NCBI GenBank assembly: GCA_934277845.1
Contig: CAKQVV010000119.1
Span: forward strand, 1-5,498
DNA: 5,498 nucleotides
DNA from: an uncultured Clostridia bacterium
Lineage (GTDB): Bacteria; Bacillota; Clostridia; Christensenellales; Pumilibacteraceae
Direction of reading: 5' to 3'
The position numbers and the translations under genes are program-made. This document shows positions 1-5,498 of this stretch, one piece after another; the stretch's first letter is position 1, and every line of letters starts with the position of its first letter. The notes beneath the pieces were generated by a model that ran no database searches, was not told the origin of the DNA, and was given only the letters and a program-made list of their open reading frames with translations.

Positions 1-1
1 C

Positions 2-1756
2 GACTACGGCGAGTGGGCGCACGACGAGGGCGAGGAAACGCACTCCCGCGTTTGTTCGAGAAACGCCGAACACAAGGAAACCGTCGCTTGCTCGCGGGTC
101 AAGGGCGCTACGACAGATCCCACGTTCGACGAGAACGGCTATACCGAATACACTTGTTCCGTATGCTCGGCAACTTACCGAAAGGATATTACCGACAAAC
201 TAATAGCGGTGGCTAAAGTAGGCGATACGCGCTACGCGACGCTCGGCGCGGCGATAGAGGCGGCGGGCAACGACGGCGTAGTCACGCTCCTTGCCGACGG
301 CGAAACGACTCTGGGCGAGGGACAGACTTTGAGGGTTATTCTCGGCGGCTACACGCTGACGGTTACTTCGGGCGTGGACGGAAAAGTCGTCAATTCCACC
401 GAGGACGGCGGCGTAACGACTTACGTGCTTGCCGACGCGCACGTTCATAGTTACGATACCGTCAAGTACGACGACACAAACCACTGGAACGAGTGTTCCT
501 GCGGTGAAAAAACGAACGTGACTCAGCACGACTTTACGACGTCGGTCACCGCTCCCACCTGCACGGCGAACGGCTACACGACCTATACCTGCGATTGCGG
601 CTATACGAAAACGGGCGACGAAACCGCGAAACTCGGACACGACGGCAAAGTAACGGCTGCGGTTGCGGCTTCCTATGCCACGACCGGCGTGAAAGAATAT
701 TACACATGTTCGAGATGCGGCGAGCATTTCTCCGACGCGACTTGCGAAAATTCTATTGCCTATCTCGATGCTTGGAAAGCGGGCGACGGACTTATCGCGG
801 CTCAGAAGGACGACGAGGCTTTCGCAAACGACGAAACGAACCCGTACACTATCGCGAATATGGTAGATTATCTGGCGTTTGCGACAGGGGAAGGAGTAGC
901 GTCTGCGGATCTTAAAAAGGCGTACAGTCAAAAATTCTTCAAACTGCTTATCGACATAGGTACAGAAAGCGAGCCTGCGACCGTAGCGATCGGTTCGGCA
1001 AATATGTATTTTGCCGGCACGCTCGACGGAAACGGCAAAACCGCTTACGTCGATCTTAACCTAGATTGCGCGGCGGGTTTCGTAACCTATCTTGCCGGCG
1101 GTACAGTCAAAAATCTGACCGTAAATGGCAGCGTAGTCAGAAATTCGACTACTTCGGCTTCGCACGTCGGCGGCGTAGTTGGATTAGTGACAACTGCGGG
1201 AGGAACGATAGAAAACTGCAATAACTATGCCGACGTTACGACCGCATCGGCGTCGTGTACCGCGGGAGGTATGGTCGGCAGCGTAACCGGCGTTGCGACG
1301 ATAACGAATTGCAACAATTACGGCGATATCGTCGCTGAAAATTGCAAATACGTCGGAGGAATCGTAGGGTATGTGAACGGCGGTACGCTGACTTTGACGG
1401 GAGCGGAAAACACCGGTAACGTAGTCGGAAAGACTTGGGTCGGCGGTATCGTCGGACTTGTCAACGCAAACGGAAAAACGCAGACTATCGATACCGTTAC
1501 GGTCAAAGATTGCGAAATCAAAGTCACGAAAGCGTTGGATGGCACTACGAACGCTTCTCTCGGCGGAGTAATGGGGCGTTCCAGCAATAGCGGTATCAAG
1601 TACAGAAACTGGACTGTGACGAACGTTAAGTTCTACGTCGAGGGCGTTGAAACCGATTGCGAATATACCGATTTTACGACCAAAACGGACGGCAACGCGA
1701 AACCCGGTTTAATGTTCGGCTCTTCCAAAGGCGCGTTTACGCTTATCGCCGATTAA
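2..1756 (+). CDS. Secreted surface protein with Cys-rich ribbon repeats and GLUG beta-helix, 5' partial
   Basis: The frame is open from the left edge to the TAA at 1754-1756, giving 584 residues with no N-terminus. The GTG at 209 is not a real start, because the upstream codons in the same frame continue the protein and carry a typical repeat. Residues are numbered from position 2. Residues 1-66 are a His/Cys-rich block (C18, C30, C52, C55) of the GYTEYTC-x-x-C type. Residues 71-98 contain VGDTRYATLGAAIEAA, a motif familiar from Clostridia surface proteins. Residues 147-239 are a second Cys/His block. Residues of about 340-525 look like a parallel beta-helix, with GTLDGNGKTAYVDLNL, GGTVKNLTVNGSV and five GLUG-like cores. 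The composition is rich in Thr, Gly, Asn and Val, as expected for an extracellular protein. There is no LPXTG motif, hydrophobic tail or recognisable wall-binding domain at the C-terminus, so any anchor and the signal peptide must lie in the missing part. Adhesion or glycan contact is plausible but inferred. Confidence 0.85.
   Translation, partial: DYGEWAHDEGEETHSRVCSRNAEHKETVACSRVKGATTDPTFDENGYTEYTCSVCSATYRKDITDKLIAVAKVGDTRYATLGAAIEAAGNDGVVTLLADGETTLGEGQTLRVILGGYTLTVTSGVDGKVVNSTEDGGVTTYVLADAHVHSYDTVKYDDTNHWNECSCGEKTNVTQHDFTTSVTAPTCTANGYTTYTCDCGYTKTGDETAKLGHDGKVTAAVAASYATTGVKEYYTCSRCGEHFSDATCENSIAYLDAWKAGDGLIAAQKDDEAFANDETNPYTIANMVDYLAFATGEGVASADLKKAYSQKFFKLLIDIGTESEPATVAIGSANMYFAGTLDGNGKTAYVDLNLDCAAGFVTYLAGGTVKNLTVNGSVVRNSTTSASHVGGVVGLVTTAGGTIENCNNYADVTTASASCTAGGMVGSVTGVATITNCNNYGDIVAENCKYVGGIVGYVNGGTLTLTGAENTGNVVGKTWVGGIVGLVNANGKTQTIDTVTVKDCEIKVTKALDGTTNASLGGVMGRSSNSGIKYRNWTVTNVKFYVEGVETDCEYTDFTTKTDGNAKPGLMFGSSKGAFTLIAD
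440..718 (+). repeat. Cys/His-rich ribbon-like protein repeats
   Basis: This is a protein-level repeat block inside the surface protein. It begins with HVHSYD, then has CSCG (C165, C167), then a TCTANGYTTYTCDCG unit (C187, C197, C199), then YYTCSRCG (C236, C239). An earlier copy of the same style lies at 53-166 (C18, C30, and C52-S-V-C55 after a GYTEY segment). The paired CxC and CxxC with nearby histidines resemble small metal-binding ribbons or disulfide knuckles. Which of the two applies cannot be told from sequence. The units are diverged at the DNA level, so this is not a recent tandem duplication. Confidence 0.6.
1166..1576 (+). repeat. GLUG-type repeats (five cores)
   Basis: Five GG-[VMI]-[VM]-G cores recur in the surface protein: VGGVVG at residue 389, AGGMVG at 421, VGGIVG at 451, VGGIVG at 480 and LGGVMG at 520. 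The spacings are about 32, 30, 29 and 40 residues. Between them are matching strand/turn segments such as TIENCNNYADV and TITNCNNYGDI. This is the pattern of the GLUG motif family, which forms turns of a beta-helix in bacterial surface and secreted proteins. The last unit is longer and more diverged, consistent with the end of the helix. Confidence 0.75.
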
Positions 1757-1774
1757 CGGGAATTAAATAATAAC

Positions 1775-1809
1775 AAAAAGGGACTGCAATCGATTGCAGT
1801 TCCTTTTTT
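1775..1809. terminator. Bidirectional intrinsic terminator
   Basis: An 11-bp stem has arms GGGACTGCAAT and ATTGCAGTTCC, with one G-T wobble on the plus strand, and meets around a CG centre. In practice this is a shorter stem with a TCGA loop. It is preceded by AAAAA and followed by TTTTTT. The flanking A and T tracts let it work in both directions: it lies 18 bases after the surface-protein stop and about 75 bases after the end of the convergent AraC gene. Confidence 0.9.
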
Positions 1810-1884
1810 CGTTTAGCGGGTTGAAAAAGGATAATTTCCAGTTCCGCGGCGGGGATTTACGGCGTTATCGTTAATTTTTCCGAG

Positions 1885-2697
1885 TTATTCTCCGATAGAT
1901 TCTCTTCGGGTGGAGTAGGTAGCGGCGTACTCGCGCGGAGAAACGCCGGTTTCGAGTTTGAACATTTTACTGAAGTTGTACAGCGAGCCGTAACCGGTAG
2001 CTTCCGCGATTTCACTGACGGACGAGCCGTCGCCGATAAGAAGTTCGGTGGCTTTTTTGATGCGGACGGAGCGCAGGTATTTTATGGGCGAAACGTTGAA
2101 AGCCTTGGTGAAAATCTTGCGGAAGTACACGGTGCTGGTGCCTGCGATAGCGGCGAGAGTATCGTTGGTGATGTCGGGATCGCCGTAGTTGGCGTGGATA
2201 TAGTTGACTACCGGTTCGAGCATATGTTTGTAACTGCTGGGAAGGTACGATTGCTTTTTGTGCGCGGTGGCTTTGTCGAGTATGCGGTAGAAAATGGACT
2301 TGCACTTGAGCATATAATTATCCTTTTTCATATCCCAGAGGTTGGCCGCCGAGACGAACAGCGCGGAGACTTCCTGCGCGGCGGTATCGGTAAGAGTGAA
2401 GTCGATAAAACCGAACGGCTCGCTGCCGACGTTCCCCTCGAACTCGATCATGACGCACTTGCCTTTCTCGTCCATCTGCCACTGATACCGCGCGTTTTTG
2501 TCGACAAGCAGCATATTGTTCACGTCGGACACGAAACGTTCGCCGCCGCAAACGTAAGTCGTTCGCCCGGCGATTTTCATGGTAAGCGCATAGGTCGAGC
2601 GGTCGTTTCTGGTGACCACGCGATGATCGTTTTTGGCAATCGTGTTGATTGCGACGATACGATTTAAGATAATTTCGGATACGTCGAGATTGTTCAT
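1885..2697 (-). CDS. AraC-family transcriptional regulator
   Basis: This 270-residue regulator has an N-terminal cupin-like sensor domain (about residues 20-95, including YALTMKIAGRTTYV and a GEKF-like loop) and a linker. The C-terminal DNA-binding domain has two helix-turn-helix motifs. The first is at about 176-201 (ITNDTLAAIAGTSTVYFRKI). The second is at about 224-257 (VSEIAEATGYGSLYNFSKMF), followed by the family signature GVSPREY. Length and domain order are normal for AraC regulators, which usually activate nearby sugar-related genes when a small ligand binds. I chose the ATG at 2697. The frame stays open upstream to a TTG at 2736, but that TTG is the -35 box of a good promoter and the codons between fall inside the promoter. 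No Shine-Dalgarno sequence precedes the ATG. The gene diverges from the oxidoreductase operon, which is its most likely target. The ligand is unknown. Confidence 0.93.
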   Translation of the reverse strand: MNNLDVSEIILNRIVAINTIAKNDHRVVTRNDRSTYALTMKIAGRTTYVCGGERFVSDVNNMLLVDKNARYQWQMDEKGKCVMIEFEGNVGSEPFGFIDFTLTDTAAQEVSALFVSAANLWDMKKDNYMLKCKSIFYRILDKATAHKKQSYLPSSYKHMLEPVVNYIHANYGDPDITNDTLAAIAGTSTVYFRKIFTKAFNVSPIKYLRSVRIKKATELLIGDGSSVSEIAEATGYGSLYNFSKMFKLETGVSPREYAATYSTRRESIGE

Positions 2698-2706
2698 AAC
2701 AGGCTT

Positions 2707-2736
2707 ATTGTAAAGCATTTTTGATAAAAAAGTCAA
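2707..2736 (-). promoter_or_regulatory. Sigma-A promoter of the AraC gene
   Basis: On the minus strand, TTGACT (2736-2731) is followed after 18 bases by TACAAT (2712-2707). Each hexamer is one base off consensus. The expected transcription start is near 2700, only about three bases before the ATG at 2697, which would give a practically leaderless mRNA. The AT-rich bases upstream favour strong binding. Confidence 0.7.
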
Positions 2737-2804
2737 GGAAAAACGTGTGGTTTATCTCAATTTACGCAAACTAATTCGGTATCATAAAAGACAAAAATAT
2801 CACT

Positions 2805-2833
2805 TTAACTATTTACATGCGGCGCGGTATGAT
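2805..2833 (+). promoter_or_regulatory. Possible second, overlapping promoter
   Basis: TTAACT (2805-2810), a 17-base spacer and TATGAT (2828-2833) lie seven bases upstream of the main promoter and interleave with it. The -35 box matches consensus at four of six positions and the -10 box at five of six. It could give an alternative start or may simply be an AT-rich by-product of the stronger promoter. Confidence 0.35.
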
Positions 2834-2840
2834 TTATAAT
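2812..2840 (+). promoter_or_regulatory. Main sigma-A promoter of the oxidoreductase operon
   Basis: TTTACA (2812-2817), a 17-base spacer and a perfect TATAAT (2835-2840) form a near-consensus promoter. Transcription should start near 2847, giving a leader of about 50 bases that carries the GGAG ribosome binding site at 2884-2887. The spacer is GC-rich in its first half and I see no strong hairpin in the leader. An AraC activator would be expected to bind just upstream of the -35 box, but I could not define an operator. Confidence 0.75.
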
Positions 2841-2896
2841 TTACTACGTAACCCGATAATTTCAGGTAAGCTTTAGGGAAAACGGAGTGAGCGTTT

Positions 2897-3892
2897 ATGA
2901 GAAAAACGAGGATAGGGATATTCGGAATAGGACACAATCACGCGGCTGCGGCGATCGGCACTTTACGCAAAACCGACGGCGCGGAGATTGCGGGGCTTTA
3001 CGAGCCGAGCGACGAAACGTACGCGCGGCGGGTAAAGGAGAATCCCGGCGTTTACGACGATATTCCGCGGCTTTCTCTTGACGAACTTTTCGCGACCGGT
3101 GTAGAGGCGGCAATGGTGGAAAGTTCCGTTCCCGACCTCGTGGCTACGGCGACGATCTGCGCCGAGCGCGGACTGCACGTTCACATGGACAAACCCGCCG
3201 GAACGGACCTTAGCGCTTACAAAAAGTTCCTCGATATCGCAAAAGACAAAAAACTCGTGTTCCAGACGGGGTATATGTACCGCTACAACGCGGGTATCAG
3301 ATACGTTCTTAATAAGGCGAAACGCGGGGAACTCGGGCGGATATACAATATCACTGCGACCATGAGCACCAAGCACCCCGAGTGGTTCAAACGCCAACTT
3401 TCGGGCTACGGCGTGAAATGCCCCTCGACGTTCATATTCGGCGGACACCTCATAGATCTCGTGATGAAACTGAAAGGCAACCCCGAAAAACTTACGGCGT
3501 TCAACGCGGTTTCGGGCGACGGCGGGATAGAACTAACCGACACTTCGGTTATCGTGATGTCGTACCCCGACGGGATCGCGACGGTAAAAACCTCGAGCGT
3601 GGAAGTCAACGGTTGGGGCATGCGCGAGTTCACGGTGTACGGCGAGAAAGGCACGGTCAGCGTTTCGCCCATCGAGTGCCCGATGATCGTTCGCGAAGCC
3701 GCGGCGGGCGAGGGCAATCCGTGGAAGGACTGTCACCGCGTGATCGATATTCCCGAAGAGGGGCGCTACGACGTGATGATGCGCGAGTTTATCGATATGA
3801 TTCAAGGCGCGATTCCCTACGACGTGGATTTCGAACACGAGTATAACTTGCAAAAATATACGCTCGAAGCGTGCGGCTACGACGTAGATTAA
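2897..3892 (+). CDS. Gfo/Idh/MocA-family NAD(P)-dependent oxidoreductase
   Basis: This 331-residue protein is full length for the family. The N-terminal Rossmann fold has RIGIFGIGHNH at residues 5-15, a variant of the usual GxGxxG turn. MDKPAG follows at 97-102, where K99 matches the catalytic lysine of the family's EKP motif with Asp in place of Glu. The C-terminal alpha/beta domain follows, with GYMYRYN at 125-131 and GGHLIDL at 182-188, where H184 and D187 match the conserved active-site His/Asp. Such cytosolic enzymes oxidise or reduce a hydroxyl or keto group on sugars, inositols or related polyols. The substrate here is unknown. The ATG is chosen because GGAG lies nine bases upstream and the Rossmann strand begins at residue 5. 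It is the first gene of the operon; the next gene begins 27 bases after its stop. Confidence 0.9.
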   Translation: MRKTRIGIFGIGHNHAAAAIGTLRKTDGAEIAGLYEPSDETYARRVKENPGVYDDIPRLSLDELFATGVEAAMVESSVPDLVATATICAERGLHVHMDKPAGTDLSAYKKFLDIAKDKKLVFQTGYMYRYNAGIRYVLNKAKRGELGRIYNITATMSTKHPEWFKRQLSGYGVKCPSTFIFGGHLIDLVMKLKGNPEKLTAFNAVSGDGGIELTDTSVIVMSYPDGIATVKTSSVEVNGWGMREFTVYGEKGTVSVSPIECPMIVREAAAGEGNPWKDCHRVIDIPEEGRYDVMMREFIDMIQGAIPYDVDFEHEYNLQKYTLEACGYDVD

Positions 3893-3919
3893 AAGCGACG
3901 CAAATTAAGGAGAGATACT

Positions 3920-4684
3920 ATGAAAAGATTTGAAAACAAGGTAGTTATAGTGACGGGCGCAGGCGGCGGCATCGGCTCGGATACGGCGATTTCGTTCGCA
4001 GCCGAGGGCGCAAAGGTCGCGGTAGTCGATTTTAACGGCGAAACCGCGAACGAAACGGTAAAGAAAATTACCGAAAACGGCGGCGAAGCGAAGGCTTACG
4101 TTTGCGACGTGACCGATTTTCACGCGGTCGAGAAGTGCGTGAACGATATAGTCGCGGACTTCGGCGGCGTGGACGTGCTAGCGAACATTGCCGGCGGAAG
4201 CGCGAGAAAAGACCGCGCGCTCTCGTACGAGCAGTCGCCGGAGATTTTCGACAGAATTATCAAGGTCAATCTTTACGGCAGTTATTATTTCGCCCGTCAG
4301 TGCGCGAGAGCCATGATAGAAAAAGGCAAGGGCGGCAAGATAATCAATACCACTTCGGTCGTGGGGCTGAACGGACACGTCATGCACACCGAGTACGGAG
4401 CGTCGAAAGGCGGCGTGCTGAGCATGACCAAGTCTATGGCGAAAGAACTCGGCAAGTTCGGAGTGAACGTAAACGCGGTTTGTCCGGGTATGATCCCCAC
4501 GGCGAACGCGACCGGCGGCGATCTTTCGCACACGAACTATTTGCGAATGACTCCGTCGCCGCACGACATCACGGCTGCGGTCATGTTCCTTGCGTCCGAG
4601 GACGCGCGTTTTATCACCGGACACAATCTGGTAGTCGACGGCGGCAGATGCCTTGCGACTCGCGGGACCGAACCGAAGGACTGA
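3920..4684 (+). CDS. Short-chain dehydrogenase/reductase (classical SDR)
   Basis: This 254-residue protein has the normal length and all key motifs of classical SDRs. The cofactor loop TGAGGGIG is at 12-19. D37 at the end of the second strand points to NAD(H) over NADP(H). D63-V64 is the adenine contact. NIAG (89-92) stands in for NNAG. The catalytic set is N117, S146, Y159 and K163, with the usual 13-residue Ser-Tyr spacing and YxxxK. PGMIPT is at 189-194, and the C-terminal VDGG (239-242) is typical of FabG-like and sugar/polyol dehydrogenases. A strong AAGGAGA site lies seven bases before the ATG. It probably acts on the same metabolite route as the preceding oxidoreductase, one making and the other using a keto intermediate; this is inferred from context only. 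A role as a FabG-type fatty-acid reductase is less likely because no fatty-acid genes are nearby. Confidence 0.92.
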   Translation: MKRFENKVVIVTGAGGGIGSDTAISFAAEGAKVAVVDFNGETANETVKKITENGGEAKAYVCDVTDFHAVEKCVNDIVADFGGVDVLANIAGGSARKDRALSYEQSPEIFDRIIKVNLYGSYYFARQCARAMIEKGKGGKIINTTSVVGLNGHVMHTEYGASKGGVLSMTKSMAKELGKFGVNVNAVCPGMIPTANATGGDLSHTNYLRMTPSPHDITAAVMFLASEDARFITGHNLVVDGGRCLATRGTEPKD

Positions 4685-4687
4685 AAA

Positions 4688-5498
4688 ATGGAAAACGAAT
4701 CGGTAAACGAAACCGTTGCGGCTTCTTCGGATTACGGCGTTTCGGGTAGTGCGGTTTCGACTTCGTCGGATGGCGAAAACCGCTCCGAAGTACCGAAAAA
4801 AGCCGAACGCAAGCGTAAAAAACTTGACGCGAGCGCCCGTAGAACGATTATAATAGTACTCGTCAGCCTGTTCGTAATGCTGCTTTGGGGCGCGCTGTTT
4901 CCGTTCGTCAAGTACGGCTACAAGGTTTTTTCCATCGATACGACCTTTTACCCGAACCTGATACTGTTCGCGGGAGTGCGGTTTACGATAAGCGGCTTTA
5001 TCCTCTCGCTGTTCTGCGTATGTACCAAGCGGACTTATCTCGTACGCCGACCGAAAAAACTGATAGGGACTTCGCTAGTCGCGTTGTTCGCGGTGGTACT
5101 GCATTATACCTGCACTTACATAGGACTGAGCCTCGTGGACGCGGGCAAAACCGCGCTTCTGAAACAGGCGGGCGTAGTAGTGTTCGTGTGCGTATCGTTC
5201 CTGTTCTTCAAAGAGGACGAATTCAGTTGGGGCAAGATCGCGGGCGCGGTACTGGGCGTGGCTTCGGTACTGGTGGTCAACTTCGAATCGGCTAAGTTCG
5301 ATTTCGGACTGGGATCGATACTCGTGCTTGCCGCAGGGCTTTGCACGGTCGTGAACAACGTGGTGTTCAAAAAGACGCTCGCGGACGTAAACCCGGTGTC
5401 GGTCACCGGTTACTCGCCGCTTAGCGGCGGCGTGGTGCTGACGCAGGTGTTGGCGTGGCCCACGTCCAGGCACAGGCTCAGCCGGGGATCGTCCACCC
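4688..5498 (+). CDS. EamA/DMT-superfamily transporter, 3' partial
   Basis: The frame is open from the ATG three bases after the SDR stop to the window edge (270 residues, no stop). AAGGA inside the SDR tail, seven bases before the ATG, is the ribosome binding site, so the two genes are probably translationally linked. The first 53 residues are hydrophilic, Ser/Glu-rich and then strongly basic (K37-K45). Hydrophobic segments follow at about 54-74, 90-112, 126-150, 159-175, 182-199 and 207-227. Segment 146-198, with GLSLVDAGKTALLKQAG, FLFFKEDEF and WGKIAGAVLGVASVLVVN, is the end of a first EamA repeat. Residues 236-251 (PVSVTGYSPLSGGVVL) begin the second repeat. Such proteins move metabolites or amino acids across the cytoplasmic membrane; here import or export of the pathway compound is inferred. 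After about residue 252 the protein stops looking like EamA and becomes polar and basic, which fits a chimeric join near 5430-5450. Confidence 0.85.
   Translation, partial: MENESVNETVAASSDYGVSGSAVSTSSDGENRSEVPKKAERKRKKLDASARRTIIIVLVSLFVMLLWGALFPFVKYGYKVFSIDTTFYPNLILFAGVRFTISGFILSLFCVCTKRTYLVRRPKKLIGTSLVALFAVVLHYTCTYIGLSLVDAGKTALLKQAGVVVFVCVSFLFFKEDEFSWGKIAGAVLGVASVLVVNFESAKFDFGLGSILVLAAGLCTVVNNVVFKKTLADVNPVSVTGYSPLSGGVVLTQVLAWPTSRHRLSRGSST
5415..5429. repeat. Small GC-rich inverted repeat at the possible join
   Basis: CGCCGC and GCGGCG form a perfect 6-bp stem around a TTA loop inside the EamA frame. There is no T-tract, so it is not a terminator. Its position, just before the EamA homology fades and the antisense isomerase-like frame begins, makes it a candidate fold-back or template-switch site. 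It could equally be a coincidence of GC-rich coding sequence. Confidence 0.5.
5449..5496 (-). other. Antisense fragment resembling a sugar phosphate isomerase/epimerase
   Basis: Read on the minus strand from 5496, the frame gives VDDPRLSLCLDVGHAN and continues TCVSTT before a stop at 5410-5412. The xLCLDxGHAN string is a hallmark of the AP-endonuclease-2/xylose-isomerase-like TIM barrel family, where the Asp and His sit at the metal site. The codons of this stretch (ccc, cgg, ctg, agc, gcc, acc) are nearly all G/C-ending and differ from the gcg/ccg/cgc habit of the rest of the window. The last 58 bases are about 71% GC by hand count. It overlaps the truncated EamA gene on the opposite strand, so both cannot be native coding sequence here. 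The fragment is short and the call rests on motif recognition alone. Confidence 0.45.

Noticed and set aside
209..211. GTG at 209 as the surface-protein start
   Set aside because: The frame is open to the left edge and the upstream codons encode a typical Cys-rich repeat of the same protein.
200..931. A 243-codon open frame on the minus strand opposite the surface-protein gene
   Set aside because: Its product is full of Arg and Val runs with no recognisable domain, and it is antisense to a clearly typed surface protein. It is explained by codon bias of the plus-strand gene.
1810..1884. A small gene or second terminator between the bidirectional terminator and the AraC stop
   Set aside because: No start with a ribosome binding site and no stem followed by a T-tract is visible.
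2194..2667. A 157-codon plus-strand frame inside the AraC gene
   Set aside because: It is antisense to well-conserved AraC sequence, has no ribosome binding site or family motif, and is a codon-bias shadow.
2698..2736. TTG at 2736 as the AraC start, adding 13 residues
   Set aside because: The TTG is the first three bases of a TTGACT -35 box, and the added codons span the promoter. No ribosome binding site precedes it.
2751..2770. Tandem TTTATCTCAA / TTTACGCAAA as a regulator site
   Set aside because: Only six of ten bases match in an AT-rich region, so the evidence is too weak to call.
2777..2833. Direct repeat CGGTATcAT / CGGTATgAT, 48 bases apart, as an AraC operator pair
   Set aside because: An eight-of-nine match in a 200-base region is expected by chance about once or twice, and the spacing is not typical of adjacent AraC half-sites.
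4885..5295. A 136-codon plus-strand frame overlapping the transporter
   Set aside because: It is in a different frame from the EamA protein, Arg-rich and without motifs. The EamA frame has clear membrane helices and a good start.

Overview
The window looks like chromosome from an anaerobic gut-type Firmicute (class Clostridia, possibly near Christensenellales). This rests on the style of the surface protein, the Clostridia-like AraC regulator and EamA transporter, strong AGGAG-type ribosome binding sites, near-consensus sigma-A promoters and a moderate GC content with frequent gcg/tcg/gac codons. The taxon is an inference; there is no rRNA or other marker here.

Layout. Positions 2-1756 (+) hold the C-terminal 584 residues of a large secreted surface protein. 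It has two blocks of Cys/His-rich ribbon-like repeats and then a GLUG-type beta-helix region. A clear hairpin-plus-T-tract terminator (1775-1809) serves this gene and the convergent gene from the other side. An AraC-family regulator follows on the minus strand (1885-2697). It diverges from a three-gene plus-strand operon: a Gfo/Idh/MocA-type NAD(P)-dependent oxidoreductase (2897-3892), a classical short-chain dehydrogenase (3920-4684) and an EamA/DMT-type membrane transporter (4688 to the window end, truncated). The roughly 200-base divergent region holds a minus-strand promoter placed so close to the regulator ATG that the mRNA would be almost leaderless. It also holds a near-consensus plus-strand promoter for the operon, overlapped by a second, weaker one.

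Working together. The simplest reading is a small locally regulated catabolic cassette. The AraC protein would sense a metabolite, probably a sugar, polyol or related compound. The two dehydrogenases would oxidise or epimerise hydroxyl groups on it, and the EamA protein would move the substrate or a product across the membrane. The substrate cannot be read from the sequence.

The most unexpected signal is at the right edge. In the last 50-70 bases the EamA homology degrades, while the minus strand encodes a short peptide containing CLDVGHAN, a hallmark of the sugar phosphate isomerase/epimerase (xylose-isomerase-like TIM barrel) family. This suggests an inverted chimeric join or an inversion inside the transporter gene. 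I found no RNA genes, CRISPR arrays, insertion sequences or phage genes.
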